Positions 48,057 through 57,057 of a stretch of DNA of 64,000 nt are shown piece by piece; the first letter of the stretch is position 1, and every line of letters begins with the position of its first letter. Under the pieces are notes generated by a model, which saw nothing but the letters and a program-made list of their open reading frames with translations, ran no database searches and had not been told where the DNA came from. Source of the stretch: Psychroserpens sp. SPM9 (lineage in GTDB: Bacteria; Bacteroidota; Bacteroidia; Flavobacteriales; Flavobacteriaceae); contig NZ_JANZNR010000001.1 of assembly GCF_025153525.1 (NCBI RefSeq), forward strand, positions 1-64,000, given 5' to 3'. The position numbers and the translations under genes were made by a program.

Positions 48057-48611
48057 CTACTCCTCAACAAAAGTTGCAATAGGAATAGCATTGATAAACA
48101 CATTGTCTAAAACCGCTTCTCCATTTTTCACATACACCAAAGCATAGGTATTGTTTGGCAGCGAATCTCTTGAGGCTTTTCTATGTGCTAACTCGGCACT
48201 ATAAGCCTTGGTTTCATTCATATAAAACTCATTAAAGGGCAATGAAAAATGTAAAGTGCTATCGCGTTCTGTATACCAATCTACTTTTGCTTTTACATAA
48301 TCGCCTGTTTCTGGTGCTTCCAAATCTGCTGAAATCACTTTAGCAAAACCCAAACTATCGTTAGCGATGGAAATATAAATATCCTGTTCTCTTTGCCATG
48401 CTTTGTTACTGGTTTTAAACCTATCCACTTGATATCTCAGAACGATATATTTTCCTTTAAACGGATCTGAAGGATCTATAGGTTCTGTATTAAATTTATA
48501 GGCCGTTCCTGTTTTTAGAATGTGCTCGCGACCAAAAATCATTTGCGCTGGCACTGCTATTTGCGCAATTGCTAAAACAGCAAATAGAATAAGTATATAA
48601 TTACGTTTCAT
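48057..48611 (-). CDS. GDYXXLXY-domain protein
   Basis: 184 residues with a signal anchor (RNYILILFAVLAIAQIAVPAQMI). The family name motif appears as GKYIVLRYQV at about 53-62. These proteins are commonly encoded next to DUF2157 membrane proteins, as here (3-bp gap), so the two probably work together in the membrane. Function unknown. Confidence 0.85.
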   Translation of the reverse strand: MKRNYILILFAVLAIAQIAVPAQMIFGREHILKTGTAYKFNTEPIDPSDPFKGKYIVLRYQVDRFKTSNKAWQREQDIYISIANDSLGFAKVISADLEAPETGDYVKAKVDWYTERDSTLHFSLPFNEFYMNETKAYSAELAHRKASRDSLPNNTYALVYVKNGEAVLDNVFINAIPIATFVEE

Positions 48612-48614
48612 GAA

Positions 48615-49901
48615 TTAATGTTTTAAAGATTCAACTTTTGACTTTTGTTTTTTAAGTAGGATATAATTGGTTAAAAAGAACCCTATACCAACAGACACAA
48701 ACAATAAACCTCTGATAACAAAACTCATATTGGTATCAAAAAACCGACAGGTGACCAGAGCTGTTATAATTAGGAGTCCGTAGTTTAATATTCCGAAGTG
48801 GAATTTATCAGCACCAATTTTAATGGTCGTAATTCCTAAGGCTAAGACCATCAAATTAACCACAATAGTACCAACGATTGGAATATTTAATCCGAAGACA
48901 TACAGTATAGAAAACAGAATAAATAAGTACTGAAATAAATTAAAAGTTTTTAACCATCCTTTTGAATAAGAATAGATCAGCAACCCAACATTAGCTGCAC
49001 ATAAAATTGCTGAGACATATGTTTCCTGTGCATTGAAAAAGAAACGTTCTAAATACCAAAAATCATCAAAACTCATCGTTAAAACCATTATCACAATTCC
49101 CAAAGATCCCTGGACGAGATAGCCATTACGACGCAATTTTTGTTCATTAAAAAACGGAAGCTTCCCCATATTATAATAAAGACTAAAGAGTAAGAGATAC
49201 ATAAGAAAGCCTAACTCTGAAAGCTGACTAACAAACGTTCCAAGCACAATGGTCACACTCAAGGGAAACAACCAATTAAATACAGATGTAATATTAGCGT
49301 TTGTGTGATTTTTAAGCAAGCTATAATAATGCGGTAGTATCAAAGTCATTAATACCAAATACAACCAAGGCGACTCACTAAATGAACTAAAACTGTAGCC
49401 AACTTCGCAAGCGTAATAGGTGATCGCTATCATATTCAATAAGGCAACTGTATTGGATTTGAGAATGTAAATTAATGGGAGACTCAACACAATCCAGGTT
49501 AAAATATAAGTACTCAAATTACCAGGAATATTATAAATCTGACTCACAAGCGCAATACTTGATCCTATAGCAAAGAATAAAAATGTTCCTGAAGACTCTT
49601 TCCAAACGCTGCTTTTTTTCTTCCAAACTGAAAATGCCACAAAAATCTGTCCGATAACTAATGGCAGAAAAGCGAAAACAGTTTTTATGCTTCTGGTAAA
49701 ATTATCCCAATTATGGGCAAGAATTAAAATCACACCTAACCCAATTAAAAGCGATCCCAATACGCCAAATACGGTAAACAGTTTATTAGGCTTGTGTTGT
49801 TGTTTACTTAAAACGTATTGCTCTATTCTTGAAGCAGTATCTTGAGTAATGACCTTATTAGTCACTAAATCGGATAGTTCGTTAATTAGTTTTGAATTCA
49901 T
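48615..49901 (-). CDS. DUF2157 polytopic membrane protein
   Basis: 428 residues. A cytoplasmic N-terminal DUF2157 segment (INELSDLVTNKVITQDTASRIEQYV) is followed by about twelve membrane helices (for example FGVLGSLLIGLGVILILAHN, LPLVIGQIFVAFSVW, LFSILYVFGLNI). It pairs with the GDYXXLXY gene. No catalytic motif is visible; a sensing or transport role cannot be decided. Confidence 0.85.
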   Translation of the reverse strand: MNSKLINELSDLVTNKVITQDTASRIEQYVLSKQQHKPNKLFTVFGVLGSLLIGLGVILILAHNWDNFTRSIKTVFAFLPLVIGQIFVAFSVWKKKSSVWKESSGTFLFFAIGSSIALVSQIYNIPGNLSTYILTWIVLSLPLIYILKSNTVALLNMIAITYYACEVGYSFSSFSESPWLYLVLMTLILPHYYSLLKNHTNANITSVFNWLFPLSVTIVLGTFVSQLSELGFLMYLLLFSLYYNMGKLPFFNEQKLRRNGYLVQGSLGIVIMVLTMSFDDFWYLERFFFNAQETYVSAILCAANVGLLIYSYSKGWLKTFNLFQYLFILFSILYVFGLNIPIVGTIVVNLMVLALGITTIKIGADKFHFGILNYGLLIITALVTCRFFDTNMSFVIRGLLFVSVGIGFFLTNYILLKKQKSKVESLKH

Positions 49902-49980
49902 AATCTGTAAATTTTAAATTTATTTAAAACCCTTCAGGCTTTGACACCTGAAAGGTTTAAGGTTACTAACTAACCAATCA

Positions 49981-50463
49981 TCAAAACAAAAAAATCATGT
50001 AGACGATAATACCTTCGGCTATTCCGGTGATGATGCTCATACCTAGAATATCTTTAATTTTACTTCTTAAAAAGAATACAGTACTTAAAATTGCCATAAT
50101 AGCTGCCAGTAAAATTTCTAAAGCTTTAATTTCTGAAAGTAAATAGGTCACTCCAGTAAAAGCTGCGGTGATTCCTACGGTTATCAAACAGAATTTTATA
50201 ATTTCATGTTTCGAATAATTTCCTTCTTTAAAACCTTTTCGTAAATCTCTAAGAATAGATAAAACAAATAATAGCGGGACTACAGATAAAAATGGTGCAA
50301 AAATGACTTTAATACCATTTATAATTGGCAAATCTTTATACAGAAAAAAAGCAATGACAGTAAAAGCCAGTAAAGCGACCACAATGATCGATTGAAATGT
50401 AAACAACAATTCTCTTTTATTAGAATTGGTTCTCGGTTTTGGAGGTTGAACAATTGGATTCAT
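49981..50463 (-). CDS. Four-helix membrane protein of unknown function
   Basis: 160 residues; four or five membrane helices after a basic proline-rich start (PIVQPPKPRTNSNKR). I do not recognise the family. It shares size, topology and orientation with the next gene and lies upstream of the DUF2157 pair (79-bp gap), so it may belong to the same unit. Confidence 0.7.
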   Translation of the reverse strand: MNPIVQPPKPRTNSNKRELLFTFQSIIVVALLAFTVIAFFLYKDLPIINGIKVIFAPFLSVVPLLFVLSILRDLRKGFKEGNYSKHEIIKFCLITVGITAAFTGVTYLLSEIKALEILLAAIMAILSTVFFLRSKIKDILGMSIITGIAEGIIVYMIFLF

Positions 50464-50546
50464 AATTTTAAATTTTTGATGATTTCACTTTAATTTTAGA
50501 GGTTGCGCGTTGCCCTTAATGACCTTCATTACTTGAGCAATTACAA

Positions 50547-51014
50547 TTAAGCGGTTAAAAAAAACACATGTATAGCTAATGAGAGTAAGACGCCACTTAA
50601 AATTCCGTTGACTCTCAAATTGTTGTACAAAATATAATTAAGCACATAACTACTTAGGGTTGTAGAGTTGATAAGGTGCGCAAAAATTAGATGGTTTTCA
50701 AGCTTCTGCCCTGTCAACCATTCTATGAGTTGCATACTTACCACACCAATAACAACAGTTAGTAACAATAATAAGGTCGCTGGTTTTTGGTGCTTCAACT
50801 TGTATGCATCGGTGTTTAGTGGTAAAAAATGTTCTATTAAAACAAAACGCACAAAAAACAACATAGGAATTGGGAATAAAATGGATGCAATAATTTTAAT
50901 CACGTCCTTTAAGGTTTTGATTTCATCATAGCCCAAAAACACTAAATAGATAAACACAACGACCGAAACACCAGTAGTGATTATAAATGCGGTATTTAAT
51001 TTTTTAAGTTGCAT
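50547..51014 (-). CDS. Small polytopic membrane protein of unknown function
   Basis: 155 residues with about four membrane helices (LNTAFIITTGVSVVVFIYLVF; IIASILFPIPMLFFVRFVLI). No recognised domain. Starts 1 bp after the stop of the short upstream gene, pointing to coupled translation. Confidence 0.7.
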   Translation of the reverse strand: MQLKKLNTAFIITTGVSVVVFIYLVFLGYDEIKTLKDVIKIIASILFPIPMLFFVRFVLIEHFLPLNTDAYKLKHQKPATLLLLLTVVIGVVSMQLIEWLTGQKLENHLIFAHLINSTTLSSYVLNYILYNNLRVNGILSGVLLSLAIHVFFLTA

Positions 51015-51015
51015 T

Positions 51016-51174
51016 TTAAAAACCTATAGGATTGGTGCTTGTTAGTGTTTGACTTGCTAATTGAGCTACACAATAATTATAAGTTTCAATAAACTCATTT
51101 TGAATTTGTTTTGAAAACACAACTAGTGCACTTATGGCAACTATAAAAAGTGTGATTTTAATAAACTGTTTCAT
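51016..51174 (-). CDS. Short single-span membrane peptide
   Basis: 52 residues from the ATG at 51174, with one hydrophobic helix (FIKITLFIVAISALVVF) and a tail ending LTSTNPIGF. An ATG at 51204 would add ten polar residues and is possible. Its stop is 1 bp from the next start. Family unknown; it is kept because of the tight spacing and good helix. Confidence 0.55.
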   Translation of the reverse strand: MKQFIKITLFIVAISALVVFSKQIQNEFIETYNYCVAQLASQTLTSTNPIGF

Positions 51175-51331
51175 GGGTTTGTTTTTTTTGTTTGTTAATG
51201 ACACTACAAATGTGCAACACTAAATGTGGCTAGCAAACACAGGTTTCACAAAAAACTGACGATTTTTTAATATCATTATTACTTTAAATGATTATTTTTA
51301 CTGATATATTTTATATTTAACTGACGATTAA

Positions 51332-52843
51332 ATGACAGATTTAAACGCTATTGTTTCGACGTTTTCTTCGGAAGATGAGCAACGTTTCATCAATTATTTA
51401 GAAAAAAAGAACAAACGCAATGACACCAAAAACATTGATTTGTTTAAACTCTTAAAAGCCGACGAACTCACTTCAAAAGAGATTTGCCAAAAACTATATG
51501 GCAACACTAAAAAAGATGCTTATCACGCCTTGAGAAAGCGACTATACCAATCACTTATAGACTTTATTGCCAACAGCAACTTAGAAGAAGAGAACTCAGT
51601 AGATATGCAAATTATTAAATACATTCTGGCATCGCGAACCTTCCTCATTCATAAAAAACCTAAAATTGCTTATCAAATCCTTGACAAAGCTGAAGCCTTA
51701 GCCCAAGAGCATTTTTTGTTTCCTATTTTAAATGAAATATACCATACTAAAATTCAGTATGCTTATATGAATCCTTCGGTAGATATCAATGCATTGATTA
51801 GTGATTTCCGAAGCAATCAAAAACAACATTTTCTTGAAGAAGAATTGAATTTGGTCTATGCTAAAATCAGGCAAACCTTAAGCGACATGACCTATAAAGG
51901 TAAAGTCATTGATTTTAATACTGTACTCAACGATACTTTAAAAGCACATAATATTGACAGCTCCGAATCGCTTTCTTTTAAATCCTTATACCAACTTATT
52001 AGTATTGTGAGCTTATCGGCACTGGCAACTAATGATTACCTTAAAATTGAACCGTTTTTAATCAGCACTTACGAAAAAATCAAACATCATAAAACCAGAG
52101 ACAAGCAATTGGTTCACCATATTAAAGTCGTTTACATGATTGCAAACACCTTGTTTAGAAATAAAAAATTCACCGAATCTCTTGCTTATCTGAACATCAT
52201 GGAAACACTTATGCTTCAGCAACGCAAAAAATATTACGCAACATTTAAGCTTAAATATGCCTTATTAACTGCTCTCAATTACAACTACATCAACAAGCAG
52301 GAGGAAGCTATTTCCGTATTAGAATCGGTTAAACAAAGCAAGCATGCCGACATAGAATCTCTGTTGGATATACACTTAGGGCTGGTGATGTTTTATATTC
52401 AGAAATCCGATTACAAAAATGCCAAAACCATTTTTTCGAAATTTTACCATACCGATAAGTATTATATTGAAAAAGCAGGAAAGGAATGGGTTATTAAAAA
52501 GAATTTAGCCGAAATCATCCTCTACATCGAACTCGGTGAATTTAATTTAGCCGAATCGAGATTACTCAGTTTTAAACGCTCCTACTTTAGCTACCTAAAG
52601 CAAATCAATCAGGCACGTGTCATTACATTTATTAAGTTGGTTGAATCGTATTTTAAACATCCCGATCAGGTGACTTCTGAAAAATTTAAAACCACAGTCG
52701 AAAATGCATTTGACTGGGTTGACGAAAAACATGAAGATATTTTTGTGATGAGCTTTTACGCATGGCTCAAAAGTAAAATGGAAAACAAGCCACTGTACCA
52801 AACTACTTTAGCCTTAGTTAGAAAAGCACAAAATGTTAATTAG
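51332..52843 (+). CDS. Helical repeat protein of unknown function
   Basis: 503 residues, all predicted helical. The N-terminus (IVSTFSSEDEQRFINYLEKKNKRNDTK) resembles flavobacterial proteins carried beside membrane or regulatory genes, followed by degenerate TPR-like helix pairs (AYQILDKAEALAQEHFL; SLAYLNIMETLMLQQRKKYY; AISVLESVKQSKHADIESLL). No signal peptide, so cytoplasmic. It is divergent from the membrane cluster. A scaffolding or regulatory role is a guess. Confidence 0.75.
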   Translation: MTDLNAIVSTFSSEDEQRFINYLEKKNKRNDTKNIDLFKLLKADELTSKEICQKLYGNTKKDAYHALRKRLYQSLIDFIANSNLEEENSVDMQIIKYILASRTFLIHKKPKIAYQILDKAEALAQEHFLFPILNEIYHTKIQYAYMNPSVDINALISDFRSNQKQHFLEEELNLVYAKIRQTLSDMTYKGKVIDFNTVLNDTLKAHNIDSSESLSFKSLYQLISIVSLSALATNDYLKIEPFLISTYEKIKHHKTRDKQLVHHIKVVYMIANTLFRNKKFTESLAYLNIMETLMLQQRKKYYATFKLKYALLTALNYNYINKQEEAISVLESVKQSKHADIESLLDIHLGLVMFYIQKSDYKNAKTIFSKFYHTDKYYIEKAGKEWVIKKNLAEIILYIELGEFNLAESRLLSFKRSYFSYLKQINQARVITFIKLVESYFKHPDQVTSEKFKTTVENAFDWVDEKHEDIFVMSFYAWLKSKMENKPLYQTTLALVRKAQNVN

Positions 52844-52939
52844 AGGTTAAAATAGACAAACGCTTTAAACCAAATTAAAATTTGCAAGTCAAAAGAACAG
52901 TCAATTAAAAACATAACAATATTAAATTTTAAAGACATT

Positions 52940-53389
52940 ATGAAAAAAATAATTTTAATCGCATTGGCATTTGTAACATTACAAGGCGTTGCACAAGACA
53001 AAAAAAGAGGAGATAGAGACGGAAAACGCGACATGGCGAAAGACATGTCTGCTGAAGACATCGCCACCTTAGGTTCAAAAAAACTGACTTTAGCACTAGA
53101 TTTATCTGAAAAACAACAAGCTCAGGTTAAAGAAGTACTTTTAGAACAAGCGACTGCCAGAAAAGAAAAAATGGAAGAACGCCAAAAAGAGAAAGAAAAA
53201 GAAGATGCTAAAAAACCTTCAAAAGAGGAACGCGTTAAAATGATGAATGCACGCTTGGATGATCAAATTGCCATGAAGAAAAAAATGAAATCCATTTTAA
53301 CAGCAGAGCAGTTTGAAAAATGGGAAACGATGCAAGCTAAGCGCCATAGCAACTCCAAAGGAAAACATAAAAAAAGAGGACAACGATAA
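52940..53389 (+). CDS. Secreted Spy/CpxP-like helical protein
   Basis: 149 residues. Signal peptide (KKIILIALAFVTLQGVAQ), then a highly charged helical protein with two LTxxQ-like segments (LTLALDLSEKQQAQVKEVL and SILTAEQFEKWE) and a basic tail. This resembles the Spy/CpxP periplasmic chaperone class, but the match is by pattern only. Paired with the similar gene at 53507. Confidence 0.7.
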   Translation: MKKIILIALAFVTLQGVAQDKKRGDRDGKRDMAKDMSAEDIATLGSKKLTLALDLSEKQQAQVKEVLLEQATARKEKMEERQKEKEKEDAKKPSKEERVKMMNARLDDQIAMKKKMKSILTAEQFEKWETMQAKRHSNSKGKHKKRGQR

Positions 53390-53421
53390 GTTAGATTAGA
53401 TTAGTAGTTTTTTTGTTAATT

Positions 53422-53451
53422 AGCATCGATTTTTAAAGTCGATGCTTTTTT
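53422..53451 (+). terminator. Terminator between the two Spy-like genes
   Basis: AGCATCGA / TCGATGCT stem (53422-53429 with 53439-53446), 9-nt loop, then T run. Confidence 0.8.
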
Positions 53452-53506
53452 ATATCATAAAAATCCTTAATTTTAATCTTTTAGAACTATTTACAATACC
53501 AAAACG

Positions 53507-53842
53507 ATGAAAAAAATATTTACACTTTGCTTTTTTGCAATAGCATTTCTGTTTAGCACTCAAAATACAACAGCTCAAAATACATTAGAAATTAATGAAG
53601 CGGCATCTGTAAAAACCAAAGAATTGAGAAAAACACTCAAGTTTGACAAAGAAAAAATGGACGATGTTTACAGAGCTTACCAAGAGTTTGGAAAAGCTTA
53701 TAAAAAAATAAGCAACTCGTCTGGTGACCACAAAGAGCGTTTAGACAAAATTAATCATCTGCTGGATGAAAAACTAAGAACCATTTTAACAGCAGAGCAA
53801 TTTGACCGCTACTTAGAAATTGAGAGAGGACAAACAGAATAA
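53507..53842 (+). CDS. Secreted Spy-like helical protein (paralogue)
   Basis: 111 residues. Signal peptide (IFTLCFFAIAFLFSTQNTTAQ) and a helical body with TKELRKTLKFDKEKMDDVYRAY and TILTAEQFDRYLEIE. The LTAEQF segment is shared with the upstream protein, suggesting a common origin. A terminator separates them, so each has its own transcript or depends on read-through. Confidence 0.7.
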   Translation: MKKIFTLCFFAIAFLFSTQNTTAQNTLEINEAASVKTKELRKTLKFDKEKMDDVYRAYQEFGKAYKKISNSSGDHKERLDKINHLLDEKLRTILTAEQFDRYLEIERGQTE

Positions 53843-53865
53843 TAACTCATTTGATATAACATTAA

Positions 53866-53893
53866 AAAAAGCGACTTAATTAAGTCGCTTTTT
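53866..53893. terminator. Bidirectional terminator
   Basis: Perfect palindrome centred at 53879/53880 (GCGACTTAA and its complement) flanked by A and T runs. It serves both the Spy-like gene (plus) and hemL (minus, stop 53898). Confidence 0.85.
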
Positions 53894-53897
53894 TATT

Positions 53898-55184
53898 TTA
53901 TAAGGTTTGTGCTACTTTTTCAACAGCACTTATGGTTGCGTCTAAATCGTCGTAAGAAAGTGCATCAGTAATAAACCAAGTTTCAAAGGCACTAGGTGCA
54001 ATATAAATACCTTCATTTAACATGCCATGGAAAAAGGATTTAAAAGTCTCATTATTTCCTTGGGCAGCCGAGCTAAAATCTACAACTTCGGTTTCAGAAA
54101 AATGAATAGATATCATTGACCCTTTCCTATTAATTGTATGTGTAATTTTATGTTTGTTTAACACTTCAGCACAACCTTTATGCAGGTAGGCTGTTTTATC
54201 TTCTAATCTTTTAAACAGGTCTTGGTCATTTTCAATGGATGTGAGCATCGCCAAACCAGCAGCCATAGCGAGAGGATTTCCACTCAATGTTCCGGCTTGA
54301 TAAACCTTACCTAAAGGCGCTAAATGATTCATAATTTCATCACGAGCAGCAAAGGCACCAACTGGCAAACCTCCACCTATTACTTTTCCGAAGCAAACTA
54401 TATCAGCATTCACTCCGTAGAGTTCTTGGGCGCCACCTTTGGCTAAACGAAAACCAGTCATAACCTCATCAAAAATGAGCAAAATCTGATGGGCATCACA
54501 CAGAGCTCGCAATTGTTTTAAAAAGTCATCTTTTGGAGGAATACAACCCATATTTCCAGCAACAGGCTCGATAATAATACAAGCGATTTCATCTGTATTT
54601 GCTTCAATTAACGACCTCACATTATGAATATCATTAAAAGTAGCCAACAAGGTATCTTTGGCCGTACCTTCAGTAACACCAGGACTATTAGGACTCCCAA
54701 AAGTAACAGCGCCACTGCCGGCTTGAATTAAAAACGCATCACTATGTCCGTGATAACATCCCGCAAATTTTATAATTTTTTCCTTTCCAGTAAACCCTCT
54801 CGCTAAACGCACAGCACTCATACAAGCTTCAGTTCCAGAGTTTACAAATCGGATTTTATCAATATTCGGCACCATTGAAACCGCCAATTCAGCGATTTGA
54901 GTTTCAATTTCGGTTGGCATTCCGAAGGAAGTTCCTTGCTTTGCTTTTTCTATAACCGCATCTACTACTGGCGGATAGGCATGACCAAGCAGCATAGGCC
55001 CCCAAGAATTAATATAATCGATATAGCGATTTCCATCGGCATCATAGACATAAGCCCCTTTTGCTGAATGTGCAAAAATTGGCGTTCCTCCAACAGCTTT
55101 AAAAGCTCTAACGGGAGAATTAACACCACCTGGAATAACATTTTGTGCCGCTTTAAATAAGGCACTGCTACGTTGATATAACAT
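53898..55184 (-). CDS. hemL: Glutamate-1-semialdehyde 2,1-aminomutase
   Basis: 428 residues from the ATG at 55184, close to the 426 of E. coli; the longer frame to 55229 lies inside the upstream gene and its 15 residues are not family sequence. Fold-type I PLP enzyme of 5-aminolevulinate synthesis: [10 protein letters not shown] start, FDEVMTGFR, and the PLP-lysine motif [16 protein letters not shown]. The upstream glucosaminidase gene ends 1 bp before this start, so translation is probably coupled. Confidence 0.97.
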   Translation of the reverse strand: MLYQRSSALFKAAQNVIPGGVNSPVRAFKAVGGTPIFAHSAKGAYVYDADGNRYIDYINSWGPMLLGHAYPPVVDAVIEKAKQGTSFGMPTEIETQIAELAVSMVPNIDKIRFVNSGTEACMSAVRLARGFTGKEKIIKFAGCYHGHSDAFLIQAGSGAVTFGSPNSPGVTEGTAKDTLLATFNDIHNVRSLIEANTDEIACIIIEPVAGNMGCIPPKDDFLKQLRALCDAHQILLIFDEVMTGFRLAKGGAQELYGVNADIVCFGKVIGGGLPVGAFAARDEIMNHLAPLGKVYQAGTLSGNPLAMAAGLAMLTSIENDQDLFKRLEDKTAYLHKGCAEVLNKHKITHTINRKGSMISIHFSETEVVDFSSAAQGNNETFKSFFHGMLNEGIYIAPSAFETWFITDALSYDDLDATISAVEKVAQTL

Positions 55185-55185
55185 A

Positions 55186-56013
55186 TTATCTTGTTTTAAT
55201 GATAAGCATTTGACCCAAAGAAAGATCATTAGTTTTTAAACCGTTAAGACGCTTTAATTCGTCAACCGTTGTGTTGTATTTTTTAGACAGAGAATACAAG
55301 GTGTCACCTTTAACAACTCGATGACTTACAGACACATAATCTTCAGGCAAATCGTCTTGAGTTGGAGACGGCCTATTATTTAAGACCATATCATCATATT
55401 TATAAAGTTGGTAGCGCTCAATTAAACTGATTAGTTTTTGAGGATATTTCTTATCAGTTGCATAGCCTGCAGCTCTTAAACCTTTAGCCCAACCCTTATA
55501 ATCGTCTGGTCGTAGTTTAAATAAATTAGCGTAGCGACTTCGGCCTGTTAAAAATTCGGAATGATCTTCAAAAGAACTAAAGGCATAATCGTATTTTCTG
55601 AAACATTCTTGAGACTTATCATCGTCGTGATAGATTTTTTTTCCGGTCCACCCATGACATTTAATTCCGAAGTGATTATTAGCTTCTACTGACAAACGCC
55701 CTTTTCCAGATCCAGATTCTAAGATGCCTTGTGCCAATGTAATGCTTGCCGGAATTTTTGATGTACGCATTTCGTCCATCGCAATCGCATTATATTTCAG
55801 AATGTATATTTCGGTAGAATTTAAAGAAGAATTTGAAGGCACATCAGGTACTTTCGATGTATTTTCAGGAGTTGTTGTTTTTGGTTTGACAACGACTTGT
55901 TCCGTTTTCTGGGTTCGTTTATCTTTTTTAGTAATGATTCTTTTTTTTGATCCACAGCTAAATGCAATCAAACAGACGAGGACAACAACACATATTTTTT
56001 TCATAAACTTCAA
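55186..56013 (-). CDS. Glucosaminidase-LysM lipoprotein
   Basis: 275 residues. Lipoprotein signal ([15 protein letters not shown], Cys at about 20), a threonine/lysine-rich linker, a glucosaminidase domain at about 75-205 ([21 protein letters not shown] with the catalytic-type glutamate; [26 protein letters not shown]), and a C-terminal LysM motif at about 230-274 ([18 protein letters not shown]). It probably cleaves peptidoglycan glycan strands in the periplasm. The start overlaps the upstream stop by ATGA, so it is translationally coupled. Confidence 0.92.
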   Translation of the reverse strand: MKFMKKICVVVLVCLIAFSCGSKKRIITKKDKRTQKTEQVVVKPKTTTPENTSKVPDVPSNSSLNSTEIYILKYNAIAMDEMRTSKIPASITLAQGILESGSGKGRLSVEANNHFGIKCHGWTGKKIYHDDDKSQECFRKYDYAFSSFEDHSEFLTGRSRYANLFKLRPDDYKGWAKGLRAAGYATDKKYPQKLISLIERYQLYKYDDMVLNNRPSPTQDDLPEDYVSVSHRVVKGDTLYSLSKKYNTTVDELKRLNGLKTNDLSLGQMLIIKTR

Positions 56014-56897
56014 ACGATTAAAGGTCTATTTTGTTGTTTTAATTTTTGATTCATGCCTTCAACACCTTGCAACCCTCCAGTGTGAATTGCTAAAATTTTG
56101 GACTGCTTCGGAAAATAGCCTTTGTCAATTAAATTATAAATACCGAACATCATTTTCCCAGTATAAACTGGATCTAAAGGGATGGTATGCTTGCACTTAA
56201 ATTGATTCATAAAAGCAATGAGTTCATCACTAATTTTTGCATAGCCTCCAAAATGGTAATCGGTAATTAATTCCCAATTTTTATTCTTTGCAAATTTAGT
56301 AATTTCTTCTTGTAAAAAATCACCTTTTAACGCCGGAAAACCAATAATTTTCTGATGAGACAAAGCAGAATTTATCAAGCCAGAAATCGTGCCTCCAGTT
56401 CCCACCGGACAACAGATAAAATCAAATTTAGCATCAGCCTTAGTTAAAATTTCTTCACAGCCTTTAACAGCCAATGTGTTTGTACCTCCTTCGGGAATTA
56501 AATAAAAGGCTCCAAACTCCTTTTGCAATTCAGAAATAAAAGCAGAATCAGATTTATTTTTATAAGCTTCTCGGGTTACAAATTTTAATGTCATTCCGCA
56601 AGATTGAGCAAAACGCAATGTAGGATTGAGCGACGTGTTTTTTAATTCTTCACCTCTAATAACACCAATGGTTCTAAAACCAAATTCTTTCCCTGCTGCT
56701 GCAACAGCACTTATATGATTTGAATAGGCGCCTCCAAAGGTTAACAATATCGTTTTACCTAAAGTTTTGGCCTCTAAAAAGTTATACTTTAGTTTGCGAT
56801 ATTTATTTCCAGAAATAAAAGGATGGATAAGGTATTCTGGTTTTATATAAAGCTGATTTTCAAGTTTTAAGTTACACTTGTCCTCGTTTTTCAACAT
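56010..56897 (-). CDS. ACC deaminase / D-cysteine desulfhydrase-like PLP enzyme
   Basis: 295 residues, fold-type II PLP enzyme. PLP-lysine region GNKYRKLKYNFLEA, TFGGAYSNHISAVAAAGK and IPEGGTNTLAVKG identify the ACC deaminase/DcyD group. Whether it acts on ACC, D-cysteine or another amino acid cannot be read from sequence. First gene of a three-gene unit with the glucosaminidase and hemL. Confidence 0.9.
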   Translation of the reverse strand: MLKNEDKCNLKLENQLYIKPEYLIHPFISGNKYRKLKYNFLEAKTLGKTILLTFGGAYSNHISAVAAAGKEFGFRTIGVIRGEELKNTSLNPTLRFAQSCGMTLKFVTREAYKNKSDSAFISELQKEFGAFYLIPEGGTNTLAVKGCEEILTKADAKFDFICCPVGTGGTISGLINSALSHQKIIGFPALKGDFLQEEITKFAKNKNWELITDYHFGGYAKISDELIAFMNQFKCKHTIPLDPVYTGKMMFGIYNLIDKGYFPKQSKILAIHTGGLQGVEGMNQKLKQQNRPLIV

Positions 56898-57057
56898 GTT
56901 AACTATTTTTTTAAATAAATTTCAAAAAAAGTGTTAAGATTACCCTAATTTTTAATACTTTAACACTAATAATCCCCAAATCTATATTTTAAAGTATTTA
57001 CCTACAAAATAACATTTTAATGATGTTATCGAATATGTATATCAAAAAATATAGTTT

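Noticed and set aside
55185-55229. Longer hemL start
   Set aside because: The extra 15 residues lie inside the upstream gene and are absent from the family; the ATG at 55184 fits the usual length.
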